Assembly: GCF_905147045.1 (NCBI RefSeq)
Contig: NC_065891.1
Span: forward strand, 8,441,001-8,505,000
From: Nymphalis io
Lineage: Eukaryota; Arthropoda; Insecta; Lepidoptera; Nymphalidae
Length of the DNA stretch: 64,000 bases
Reading direction: 5' to 3'
Part shown: positions 23,006-33,785 of the stretch, piece after piece
Layout of the letters: every line of letters begins with the position of its first letter
How positions within the stretch are numbered: position 1 is the first letter of the stretch
Position numbers and translations under genes: made by a program
The notes under the pieces: model-generated
What the model was told of the DNA's origin: nothing
Seen by the model: only the letters and a program-made list of their open reading frames with translations
Database searches by the model: none

Positions 23006-24949
23006 AGCAAAATTGACTTTGCAGTGTATTCTGAGTGAATTTCACAAAGACTCGCACATTTTAAGCCTAAACATAAATGTTTAAGAATAAACCCAAATCA
23101 AGTACAGTAAATATTATTTACCCTTTTATGTTCCTCCAAAAATGTATATATCAAACTAAAATATCTAGTACACGTCGCAAAAGCTTATGTTTATTTTATT
23201 CTCCTACAATAAAAATAATCCATCAAATTGGAAGTACACACATGATTTAGCGCACAATTTATGACTTAAGTAGTCTTAACGAACAGTATCGATCCAACAA
23301 TCCTGAACCAGTGGGATAAATACCATCAATGTAAAGCGATATTTATCTTATTAAATATCATCTGCAAAATACTAGGTAACCGTTAAAAATAAATAACAAT
23401 TATGTATTCTTTATGATGACAAATAATAGTATAAAGATGTATGAAGTTTTATAACCAACTCCGAGTGACGTGAACAATGAAAGCAGTTAAGCTATATATC
23501 GGCCGAGAGAACGTTTCCTTAATTGAAAATGGTATTCCGGATCGGTTCTATAGAAGGGTTATAAAAGGTTATGTTATACAGTATGGGCTAACTTTATCGC
23601 TAATTGTTGGTATTGTGTATCTATTACTGCCCTAGCTAATGCTTTTTACATATATTTGTTACATATACATGTTTTGTGCTGGGTCAAAAAGTGTCGCAAA
23701 ATGAAGACTATCAAAATCGAGTAAAGTAAAGTAATGTATGTGTCCCACTGCTGGGCCAATAAATCCTCTTCTCATGATGAGGTTTCGGAGGAATCTAAAA
23801 ACCTTTGTATAGAATAGCAAAGCTAGTACAAAATCGAATAAAACTACCTACCTTATTATATTACCTTATTATATATTACCTTTCCTAGATTGGATTGTTA
23901 TTAAAACTACAAGTGTATACAAATTTCAGCTCAATTCTAACCGGATTAAGCTGGTTTAAAATTCTGTTGCAATATTTGATATAGTTTGAAGTTGATATCA
24001 ATTTTTGATATTTGCATTTGTAATCCAAAAAAATAAACGTCACAGATACTGGATTCTAAAAACTTTCAAAAATATACTTCTAGGATTATATACTACAATG
24101 TACACAGCTCTTAAAATTGTTAGAAACTTGTAAACGACAAGTGAATGCTACAAGTCTGCTATTATACTACGTATTAATTAATTTATTATAAGAATGTCTC
24201 TAATGCTGAATTAAAAATAATATTTTTAATTCAGCAATATTATTTTTTACCTTTATTTAGTTTAGTATAACAATGCTTGTCAAATATGAAAAATTGAAGA
24301 AATTAATATCACACAGTTTTTTCTCACTGTACCCAAAATGTTTTCTCACATTTTGAAGAAAAAACTTCTTTGAAATATTAATTAATGTTACATTACAATT
24401 AATTTCAAGAAAAATAATTATGCTAACTGTTGTAACGGGAAATGTGTATCCTAATGCTTAAGGTAACAAGTAACAGTTTGTTTTTTTTTTTAGTTTATGT
24501 AGGTACACAACTGTTGGAACTGTCCGTTACCTTAATTCATTTTCACCCTTCAAATAAACTAGACTGTAAGGGACACTTTAAGCACATAATTTACAACACT
24601 TGTCTGTCGACTAAAGTAATAACCCTATTTACTAGACAAGGGTACTATACTAAAATTTAGACCTATATAAATCACATGACAATTATAATTATGTACTAAT
24701 ACATATATAACTTAACATATAACTTTAACATCGGGAGTCTCACAAAAACGTTCAATTCATTTAATATTTTGACATTTAAATTCCATTATAATGACAATGA
24801 TCCTCACCGATTTCGGCTTCGGCTGATATTCTCAAGCCAACTACACAGAACATATAGTCCACAAACTCTGGTTTCCCTTCAAAACGAATAAATCTTTCGC
24901 CTTTTATATAGTCCACAAATATGTCCGCAAGCACTGGTGCACTGTTTAT
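23006..24949. other. gene-free stretch with a SINE-1 scrap and a perfect hairpin
   Basis: 23734-23795 resembles the SINE-1 3' end in minus sense (GTCCCACTGCTGGGCC). A 31-bp perfect hairpin is at 24205-24235. The frame at 24442-24660 has no recognisable domain. Otherwise AT-rich with nothing supported. Confidence 0.45.
24205..24235. repeat. perfect 14-bp-stem hairpin
   Basis: GCTGAATTAAAAAT, a 3-base AAT spacer, then its exact reverse complement ATTTTTAATTCAGC. Too short and AT-rich to assign a function. Confidence 0.7.
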
Positions 24950-25125
24950 TTTTTTTATATATATTCCGGGAAAGCAAATGACTCCACTCAACCTGATGAT
25001 AAGTGGTAGTGGAGTCCAAACGCGACGACGGCTAGTACAGTCGAGAATGTTCTGCACTAGCCGCCCCCGCCCTGCCGGCCCGCAAGATGCCTCTTAACGC
25101 CTCGTTTGAAGGAACCCGGGTTTAT
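24950..25125 (-). mobile_element. LINE 3' fragment, same family as 7395-8605
   Basis: On the minus strand: CGGGTTCCTTCAAACGAGGC, GGCGGGGGCGGCTAGTGCAG, CTACCACTTATCATCAGG, then GGAATATATATAAAAAAAAT as A-rich end. Third copy of this LINE tail in the window; extreme 5' truncation. Confidence 0.8.
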
Positions 25126-25129
25126 CTTC

Positions 25130-25372
25130 TAATACTCATAATCCAGTTGAACAGTAAAGAGTTCAGACGCAGGGACAACGGCTTTACGTCATTTTTGAAT
25201 TTCAATAATTTACGAAGTTACAAACTCCAATCTGCTACTAAAAATTTAACTGAAAACTGATGAGTTTTTAGTAGCCCGACCCGGGGTTTGAACATAGGAC
25301 GTTGAGATCTACGACCTTATAAGTCACTAAACCAATCTAACAGTAATAATTAATTTAAAAAGGCTTAAAACG
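25130..25372 (-). mobile_element. SINE-2 copy, degraded
   Basis: The minus strand gives a tRNA-like head (TTGGTTTAGTGACTTATAAG as box A region, GTTCAAACCCCGGGTCGGGC as box B region) followed by CTACTAAAAACTCATCAG, the layout of the copy at 31249. It directly abuts the LINE tail on its left. Confidence 0.55.
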
Positions 25373-26432
25373 ATAGGATTGAAACATATTTGAAGCAGAA
25401 TCAGGTTGTTTTTAGGATCGTTTCTTTATAAGGATATCATTTAGATATGCATTCAAATTCGATCTTTAATCGAATTTTAGCGCTCTCCAACTTCAGTACA
25501 GCATTGATACGTGTAATACTTGTACTAAACATTAAAGAAGATGAATAGCTTCAGTTTAAATGATCGAAGAACTTCATATCAATAGCAAAAAAAAACTTGT
25601 ATTTGTTATGAAAATTACAATAATAATATTTTGAAAACAAACTAAAGTTAATAAAGAAGCATAACTTAATATCCTATTTTTATACAGTAACGATAATATA
25701 TGTATACCTAAAATTAAAACATAAATTAATAATGAGACCATTTGCTTAATCCTACATACCAATTCCTAAAACCAATAATCTTTCACGATATTTCTATTTC
25801 ATAGCATCATAAATTTGAAATTATGACGCTTCGTGCATAGCTTTTATTTTTATGTCCACGCTTTTCTATAATAAAGTCTACTCATCTTGCATAAGTGTGT
25901 TGTTTTAACCGAAAGTCTTAAAAATTTTGCCTAAAATTATATCCTCAAAATTTTATATTAAAAAGTACTTATAAAATATTTAATATTTCAAATTGTTGCT
26001 CATTTATTTAACGTATTTTTCCCAACATTACAAGAAATAAAAATAACACCGTTTACGCGTGATGTAAAATAATTAATTTGTAATTGTTTTTAGAAATAAC
26101 TTTGTATTCTTAGCTCCAATGAAAAAATCTTTTGTAATCCTTTGAAGGAGAACGCAATTCTGCATCATACGCTGTAAAGACATGAAAGTGAAAAAAAAAA
26201 CAAACACACAAACAAGCCATACATGTTAAGATTGTATACAATCTTTTCAAAAAGAATTTTAGACTATTTAACCTTGGACTTCAAGAACCACTAGAAAAGG
26301 AAATGTAGCGACTGATTTAAGAAACGGATATATGTATGTTTGAAAGAACAGGTTTACATACGTCTGAAAATGTGGTTTATTGCAAATATTTATTCTTAAA
26401 GAAAATGAAGTAAGGCCAATTGGGAATAAATA
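25373..26432. other. gene-free AT-rich stretch
   Basis: No coding, RNA or repeat feature supported. The minus-strand frame at 25574-25762 is hydrophobic but has the composition of random AT-rich DNA. Confidence 0.45.
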
Positions 26433-27553
26433 TTAGGTCCTTACATGTGAAATTAGCGTTTTGTCGTACTGACCACTTCGATCTGGAATATCTCCTCTTT
26501 GGTTAAGAATTCTAAATTCAAGTTTATAAATACATTTAGCTGGTACATTTGAATTTTGAAAACAGTCATTCATTTGTTTTTTCCTCATTATTTTTTTCTT
26601 TGGCGTCGCTTATTACCGCACAATGGAAAACATGAAATATCGGTATATTTAAGAGTACAAGTTCTACCGTGACACCAGTGCTACAGAAACAGTTCGAAGG
26701 ATTAATGTGTACGGCGCTGGTGTCGCAAAAGAAAGCACGGTACGTTATTGGTTTCAGCGTTTTCTTTCTGGTAATTTCGACCTTCAGAACCAAACCACTT
26801 GAAGCAAATCGGGAAAGTAAAAAAACTTGAACGACCCATCGTTCATGAGTTGAGTGAATCGAACTTGTAGACACAATAATGAAGGGATTTTAAATCGAGT
26901 CATTACTTGTGATGAAAAGTGGATACTGTACAATAATCGGAAGCGCTTGTCGCAATGGCTGAACTCTGGAGACCCAGCCAAATCCTGCCCTAAACGAAAA
27001 TTGACTCAGAAAAAGTTACTTGTGAGTGTTTGGTGGACTAGCGCCGGTGTCGTTCACTACAGCTTTCTAAAATCTGGCCAAACGATTACGGCAGATATCT
27101 ATTGTCAGCAACTGCAAGCCATGAAGGAAGAACTAGCTGCTAATCAACCGAGATTGGTCAATCACTCTAGGCCACTGCTGCTTCACGACAACGCAAGACC
27201 ACACACTGCACAACAAACAATCACTAAGTTAGATGAGCTACAATTGGAATGTCTTTGACATCCACCGTACTCCCCGGAAATTGCTCCAACAGATTACCAT
27301 TTTTTCCGGAATTTGGACAACTTCTTACAAAGAAAAAAATTCAACTCCGATGCGGCAGTCCAAACCACCTTCAAAGAGTTTATTGATTCTCGCCCCCATG
27401 TTTTTTTTTAGTAAAGAGATCAATATACCTATGAAATGGCAAAAGTGCATAGATAACAACAGTGCATACTTTGATTAATTAAATATATTTTACAAAAAAA
27501 AATTTACTATATTCCTCCCGTACAAAACGCCAATTTCATATGTAAGTACCTAA
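26433..27553 (+). mobile_element. mariner (DD34D) transposon, internally deleted, with TIRs
   Basis: TIRs: TTAGGTCCTTACATGTGAAA onward (26433-26464) matches the reverse complement of 27520-27553 with a few mismatches. Both ends are flanked by TA, the mariner target. Inside, 26630-26800 encodes the N-terminal helix-turn-helix region (TVRYWFQRF and GNFDLQNQ), then sequence jumps to the catalytic core. The three catalytic acidic residues are recognisable: TCDEKW (about 26910), LHDNARPHTA (about 27185) and APTDYHF (about 27290). The spacing between the second and third is exactly 34 residues. An in-frame TGA (27256) and other breaks, plus loss of the middle part, make it nonautonomous. Its length of 1.12 kb is shorter than the usual 1.3 kb. 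Confidence 0.93.
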
Positions 27554-28228
27554 TATAATTTAAAAGAAATTCCGCTAAAAATCGCTTATGTCACTTTTAA
27601 ATTTATATATATCCAGCATAAAAATTAACAAAAAGTAAGTCTACACTTTTCATCATCAATAAAATCTTGTGTTCAGTAAAGTAAAAGTAACAAGCTGTAA
27701 GCATAGATTTTCATCCGACACATGTAGATTTCCTTTACGGCTGAGCACGGGATGAATTTAAATTTATTTATTTATTTAGGATCACCAACATGACATACAG
27801 TAATACTTAATTACAAATTAAACATTTACAAATTAATAGGTCTAAGGATACAGTTGCCATACTTATAGGTAACCACGACATGCAAAAATTACTCTAAAGA
27901 TCTAATAAAATAATAATAAAAAAAATAAAAAAAATTTAACACAGCTTGGAAGTATAAAATGGAATATAACTCGTAGTAATATTATAATACTACTAGAAAC
28001 TATTTAATAACAAAATTAAACACAGAAAAGTTCAGCGGTGCTCGCCCGGGCTTAAGTCCGAAATTTCACGAATTCAATTTAATGTTAAGTAATTATGTAC
28101 TAGTAATCCGTCAATAATAGAGTTTAAATTAATAGTTATATTAATTTAATTTTGAAATCTTACTTCAAAATCTTATGATAATGTTTAAAAAAACTAATAT
28201 TTGCTTACTAAAAATACACTATATATAT
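27554..28228. other. gene-free stretch
   Basis: AT-rich. 27700-27765 has a weak minus-strand SINE-1 scrap (CCGACACATGTAG, GAGCACGGGATGAATT). An A/T microsatellite-like tract lies at 27905-27945. Nothing else. Confidence 0.4.
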
Positions 28229-28509
28229 TTACTGGTGGTAGGGCTTTGTGCAAGCTCGTCTGGGTAGGTACCACCCACTCATCAGATATTCTACCGCAAA
28301 ACAGCAGTACTTGATATTGTTGTGTTCCGGTTTGAAGGGTGAGTGAGCCAGTGTAATTACAGGCACAAGGGACATAAAATCTCAGTTCCCAAGGTTGGTG
28401 GCGCATTGGCTATAAGTGATGGTTGACATTTCTTACAATGCCAATGTCTAAGGGCGTTTGGTGACCACTTACCATCAGGTGGCCCATATGCTCGTCCACC
28501 TTCCTATTC

Positions 28510-28544
<35 letters not shown>
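28229..28544 (+). mobile_element. SINE-3 copy, full length with 32-base poly(A)
   Basis: Best-preserved copy of the family: head ACTGGTGGTAGGGCTTTGTG, CACCCACTCATCAG, ACCGCAAAACAGCAGTACTT, GGTTTGAAGGGTGAGTGAGC, then CCACTTACCATCAGGTGGCC and CTCGTCCACC, ending in an uninterrupted run of 32 A (28513-28544). The unbroken tail marks it as a recent insertion. The minus-strand frame at 28194-28406 recurs in other copies only because the SINE does. Confidence 0.92.
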
Positions 28545-28545
<1 letters not shown>

Positions 28546-29682
28546 ATAAATCGACGTGAATTACTCGTGGTGCTGCGAATGTGAAACTTTTACTTTATTA
28601 CATTTCTCTTAATATTTTTTTAATTCAAGTTAAATAGTTTTGCAGTGTTCAAATAACCACTTTGCCGACATTCAAAACGCCATTTTTTTCGCGAATCCAT
28701 ATTTAATATCTTAGAATATTATTCAAGACCACCGACCAATGATATCACGTCAATTCAAAGTTGTTTAATGTCTTTTTGTGGTTGGAAATTTTTTAGTGTT
28801 TATCATGCGGTATGATAAACACCGATTTATTTTGTATAGCGTAAGACTTCATGTCGCTAATATAATATGATTGTGCAATTCGTATATGTTTGTGCTTATT
28901 ATTCATAGTATGAAGTTAAATCAAGTCGCTTGTGTTAAATCAAGTCAATAATGTCAGCTCATAATTGAGGTTTTCTGTAATCGAACACTTGACCTTTCTT
29001 GCCTCGTTATCATCGATCATTGTTGATTAACATTGCATGATTATGCAATTCATAGCATGGTTAAACTTTACTAGCTATTCATCGCAACTCCGTCCGCATC
29101 AAGTTATACTTACTATTGCCATTTTCAATATTTTCTCATAGTGTATCGGAATTTTTTCATTAAATGATTTAACATAATAGCGATCAACATTCTCCAAGTT
29201 ACACAGCTCCGTTTATTATAAGAAAAGTTTTTTAATTTATGTTTTCATCTACACGCCATTGAAACGTTACCTTCGAAGCGTTCATTTATAAGTTAAATTT
29301 TTCTAAACAGTAAATCAGTGTCAATGTATAAAAAATAGACAAAATTAAACATAAACATAAGTATGTAATGATAAAACTGCTACAACTAGTAGATATATGA
29401 ACGAGTTTTCATAGATAATAATTTAATATGTAACAAAAGCCTCCAAACCACTTTTAAACCACTTTTTTGTAATACGTATATGAATAGAGATGGCTTAAGC
29501 AGGATTACAACGTCATAACACCTTGTTTGCTTGCAGATTGCACTAGTTTTTAAAGCAGTAAACATTTCGCTTATATATTAAATAAATATGTTCCGTTATA
29601 ATATAAATACTTCCAAAATATATGTAACATATTTATTAAATGTTTATGCTGGCATATTATTAAAAAAACAAAAATAACAGCC
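28545..29682. other. gene-free stretch
   Basis: AT-rich. Near 29072 ACTAGCTATTCATCGCAACT then CCGTCCGCATC resembles the head of the lepidopteran repeat also seen at 9719. No genes seen. Confidence 0.4.
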
Positions 29683-29956
29683 TGTGAATGTCCCTTTTTT
29701 GAGGGGAAGGTTTTGGAATTGATTCCACCACGCTGCTCCAATGCAGCCGATGGAATACACTTGTAGCAAAATTTCAGTGAAATTAGACACATGCAGGTTT
29801 CCTTATGATGTTTTCCTTCACTGTCAAGCACGAGATGAGTTATATTCACAAATTAAGCACATGAAAATTCAGTGGTGCTTGCCCAAGTTTGAACCCACGA
29901 TCATCGGTTTAGATTCACGCGCTCTTATCACTAGGCTATCTCGACCGACAAGCCGA
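29683..29956 (-). mobile_element. SINE-1 copy, near full length
   Basis: Minus strand runs from a tRNA-like head (TCGAGATAGCCTAGTGATAA, box B GTGGGTTCAAACTTGGGC) through CACTGAATTTTCATGTGCTT and CCTGCATGTGTCTAATTTCA to GAGCAGCGTGGTGGAATC and GACATTCACAGGCTG. The two open frames overlapping it are not genes. Confidence 0.88.
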
Positions 29957-31248
29957 AAGAACGCGTGAAAAAACAAGTGGTATCAATAATGTAACAATAA
30001 TAAACATACACAATTCGAATTTATCAATTTATAAATCCAAACAACGGAAATTAAAAACATCGTCTATTATGAATATTGTCAATCATCAAGTTTTTAGTTC
30101 ATTTGTTTCCGGAACATGAAATATTCAGTTTACGCTTTGTAGTTTATCGAGTCTTTTAAAATGAACATACTAATTTATTGTTATATTTATTATAATATTC
30201 AAAAACGTAAGTAAGTTTATTTATTTATATTAAATAAATAATCGTAAAAATACGTAAATAAAAAAAAACGTTGTAAAGCTGATATCTGATGTTTAAAAAA
30301 TTCAGAACCCATGTTATTCCTTTTTTAATTACCAAAAAATAACGCTGAAACATGTCTGATTTAATCATGAGAATTATTTATATCAATTTTCATATTTTGC
30401 ATATTTAAACATGTTTCTAACAGAATATTATCTAAAAATCCCTTCTAGTATATTTTTAATTATATCATGAAATAAAAATACGATTTTCAAAATTAGAATT
30501 GTGTAATAAGGACTTAAATAATTCTACATCCTAATTATAAGCAAGCATCTGTCTTCAGACTGTCTTCAGTTTTGCTGTCTTTAATTACATTGAAACAGCG
30601 AACATGATCAGTAATCATACATCCGTGCATTACAATGTTCGATAGCGTTTAATTTCAATACGTTTTAATTGTATTTACATAATAAAAACACGTATCCTCA
30701 TTATCTACTTACATAATCCATTTTTATACGTTCCAAAAATTGTAATTTTCTATTATGCATTTTTCATTTACAAAGTACATTTTTAATATTTAAAAGTGGG
30801 CACTTAAATAACAAACAGTATTTTACCCAACAAAAGGGAAATGCTTCCATTACTTTTGGCAAGAGTCCCCAAAATAACGGCAACAATATAATGGCATTGA
30901 TGTATGTTTTAATTTTTATAAATATTCTTCATAACAATTATTATTATTTAGGTAATTCTACCTTTTTCTATTTATGTTAATTTAGTTTTATACAATTATT
31001 ATAGTTTATATAAATGTTTAAATAAATATGAAGTAAAGAATCTGTTATAAAAAATGTTAATATTGTGATTTCGTTAGCACAGAGGTGTTGTACCTTTCGC
31101 TATAAATTAAACACCGTCATTTTATCTTGAACTTGTAAAGACCCTCTGTAATTGTATTATAACGAACGAAATTACATTAGCTTACCTTCTTGTCTCCTTG
31201 TAAGATTATTATAATGGAAGTAATGATTAAAACTGGTAGGTACTCATT
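29957..31248. other. gene-free AT-rich stretch
   Basis: Nothing coding or repetitive recognised in about 1.3 kb of low-GC sequence. Confidence 0.45.
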
Positions 31249-31565
31249 GACTACCTCGTTGGTCTAGTCGCTTGATGTAAGGCCAATCTCAAAGGCGCAG
31301 TCTCGGAGGTCTCGGGTTCAATTCCCAGGTCGGGCCAATAAAAAGTTATTGGATTTTTTTGTAAGAAAATTCTCAGTAGCACCCCGAAGTCTGGATGTTG
31401 GAAGTGTGTACACTCCCGTGCCTCCGTCTTTCCGGTCGTGTCGGATTCCGGTCCCAACGGATTATGAGAGTTAGAGAATAATATCTCCTGCGCAGTTGAC
31501 TCTTGAGATTGGCCGCCGTGGCCGAAATCGGTCTGGAAGACATTATTTACTACTTTCAGCAAAGT
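31249..31565 (+). mobile_element. SINE-2 copy, near full length (tRNA-derived)
   Basis: Head with box A CTCGTTGGTCTAGTCGCTTG and box B GGGTTCAATTCCCAGG, then GGCCAATAAAAAGTTATTGG, GTAAGAAAATTCTCAGTAGC, CCCCGAAGTCTGGATGTTGG, and a 3' part with CTGCGCAGTTGACTC and CGAAATCGGTCTGG. Decayed relatives are at 25130, 38005, 53820 and 59696. The minus-strand frame at 31251-31562 is not a gene. Confidence 0.82.
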
Positions 31566-33424
31566 AATTGAATTAAAATAACATGTTTTTAACGCGGTTT
31601 TCTATGTATTTTAAGGATGAATTAGTATATGAAAAAAGCCCATCGATTGATTACTACGTTGATACGTGAAATATTGTCAATAAACATTATAAAGATAAAG
31701 CTTTAGATTCGAATATTTAAATATGGTGTCAATTAATGGCCATACATTTATTCTATGAATACTTTTTCGATGACCTGCACACAGTTCTATGAAATATTGA
31801 AGTTATACACAATCAAGGAGCTTATTTACATTAATAAACATTCAAAGTCAAACTATTATAATGTTCTGGCAATTTTCTTGTCCGAATATAAGCACGGTGG
31901 CCTATCTCAATTATTTTAACAATTAGCACAAATATACTCTATTCCCTCACTTTCAAAGTCGGATGCGATATCAACGAATTTACCAGTTTTTTCTGTATTT
32001 AGACATACAAACACGTAAAGATGGTTTGTCGTATTAAATTTTCTTAAAAATACATTTTTAATTATTCTCCTAAATAAGGTTACTGTCGTTATTATTTTTT
32101 TTAATTTACGGTTATAGTGTTGAAATGGATGAGAGTATCTGTGTACTTGTGTGATAACTGAAACCGTTAAAGAAATATATTTAAAAAAAAACTTTCGAGA
32201 AATTACGACATTAGTAAGATTTATATAGGTAAGTGAATCGTACGTGACGCGATGCGAATTACGCGAAACAATCGAACAATTCGTCCAAACGTTCCGGGCA
32301 CGCAGGCCGATATTTTCCCCAAATGATTTGGCAACTCGCACCCGCCTAAAATTAAAACGTAATCTCACTGAGTCAACGCTCTCATGGCTCTAACACCCAA
32401 AATAAACAGTCCTCGAAACGTGACAATTTTCGACCGAATTCTGAATTTCAGAAACTAAATATAATATAAATGCAATCGTGTCCGTCTTAATCAGAAACAA
32501 TCGTTGTATATCCGGAGGTAGTATGTGTACTACCTGATAATTACTGGCTACCATGTGTGGTAGCCAGTAATTATCAACTTAAACGTTAATGAAGCAAAAA
32601 CTATTAACTAGTAGGTTCCTGGCATATCACCAATTATTTTAAATTTTCAACAAGTTTTAATTTTTTATCTATATAATGATTATATTTTATTTGAAATCCT
32701 TTCATTAAAGTTCTTCATAATTGTGGGGAGAACCATAAAAATAAATAAAAAAGTGAATTATTAAAGTAAGAAGAATTATTATAAAAAACAAACGGGATCA
32801 GTCCTGTGTGCTTTTTATATCACTTTCATTCTAAGAGAATTAGCTGCATGCATGCAGCATTTACATACCGAAAGCCATTTTCAAATGAGTTAATTTTAAA
32901 ATTTAAAATCCATTACCCATTTCAAATTAAGCATTCTGAACAACATTTATGTAAAATACAAAATATTTAATTTTAAATAATTATCTAACTATTGCAACAA
33001 ATAAAATGTTTTTCAACAAATTTATCTCAATAAGTACGATTAATTTTGTGTATAAAGTAATTAGACTTCTTTACAAATAGCCGGACCTGGCAAAGTTGAT
33101 GTTTAATGAAATAAATTAACATCGTACGGACATTTATATATATTTCAGTAATATAGACGGAAAATCAGGATTTTAAAAGAAAGTTAGAAGAATCATAAAC
33201 TGAAAATATTTTTCACATTATCAATCATCATTCATCATCATCATCTTAACTAATATGACTAATATGAAGCACTGTCTGAATGATATCCGTTGTTAAACTT
33301 AATGATAACAATTCAAAATGTATATGAAAGGAATTCATAAGTACTCTTCATTAATATAAACCCATAGTATATTAATGGAAAGTTCTAGTAAACAATCTGG
33401 GCAATTATAATTGATTATTATTTT
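31566..33424. other. gene-free stretch with double hairpin and unexplained open frame
   Basis: Contains a 150-codon minus-strand open frame (31916-32368) with no recognisable domain, whose first 45 codons lie in a GC-richer patch, and the double hairpin at 32516-32575. A TCA/CAT microsatellite occurs at 33224-33245. Otherwise AT-rich. Confidence 0.45.
32516..32575. repeat. two abutting perfect hairpins with identical TGTG loops
   Basis: Hairpin 1: AGGTAGTA, loop TGTG, TACTACCT (32516-32535, 8-bp stem). Hairpin 2 follows with no spacer: GATAATTACTGGCTACCA, loop TGTG, then the exact reverse complement (32536-32575, 18-bp stem). Both stems are perfect. Family unknown. Confidence 0.85.
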
Positions 33425-33785
33425 AAGTACTTAATTTGATGCGTTCATAACTGAAGAGACCAATGCGAGTGTATTTGCCCCCAGATGGGCGGGGGTTTGA
33501 AGCCCGCTCATGACGCCTAGTGCGTTTTTCTTTTAATAATTCAAACCAGGCATCGTCATGCTTTGATTGACCTTCGTGAATAAGGCGTCGCCACTTGGCA
33601 CGGTCCCCAGCCAGTTCCTCCCATCGGTTGCTAGGGATGTTAAACGCAACCATAACACGCTTAGCGCAATCTTTGTAAAGGAGCATAGGCCGCCCAACAG
33701 ACCTTTTCGCATCTGCAACCTCTTCCAGTAGTATTTGCCTTGGAAGACGAGTCTGCTCCATTCGATGCACGTCTCGCAGCCACCG
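33425..33785 (-). mobile_element. non-LTR retrotransposon C-terminal fragment
   Basis: Minus strand encodes about 90 residues with HRMEQTRLPRQILLEEV, then KRSVGRPMLLYKDCAKR and NRWEELAGDRAKWRRLIHEG. This is the Arg-rich C-terminal segment found after RT in many LINE ORF2 proteins (pattern RLPRQ-x-GKR-P-x-L-R-x-KD, then W-x-LA-x-DR-x-WR). No RT core is present. The frame is open for 115 codons but flanked by AT-rich noncoding DNA, so it is a truncated remnant. The LINE clade is uncertain. Confidence 0.65.

Noticed and set aside
26566..26981. Minus-strand frames of 102 and 65 codons
   Set aside because: Antisense to the mariner transposase remnant.
28194..28406. Repeated 70-codon frame also seen at 38787 and 54071
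   Set aside because: It recurs only because SINE-3 recurs; these are not members of a protein family.
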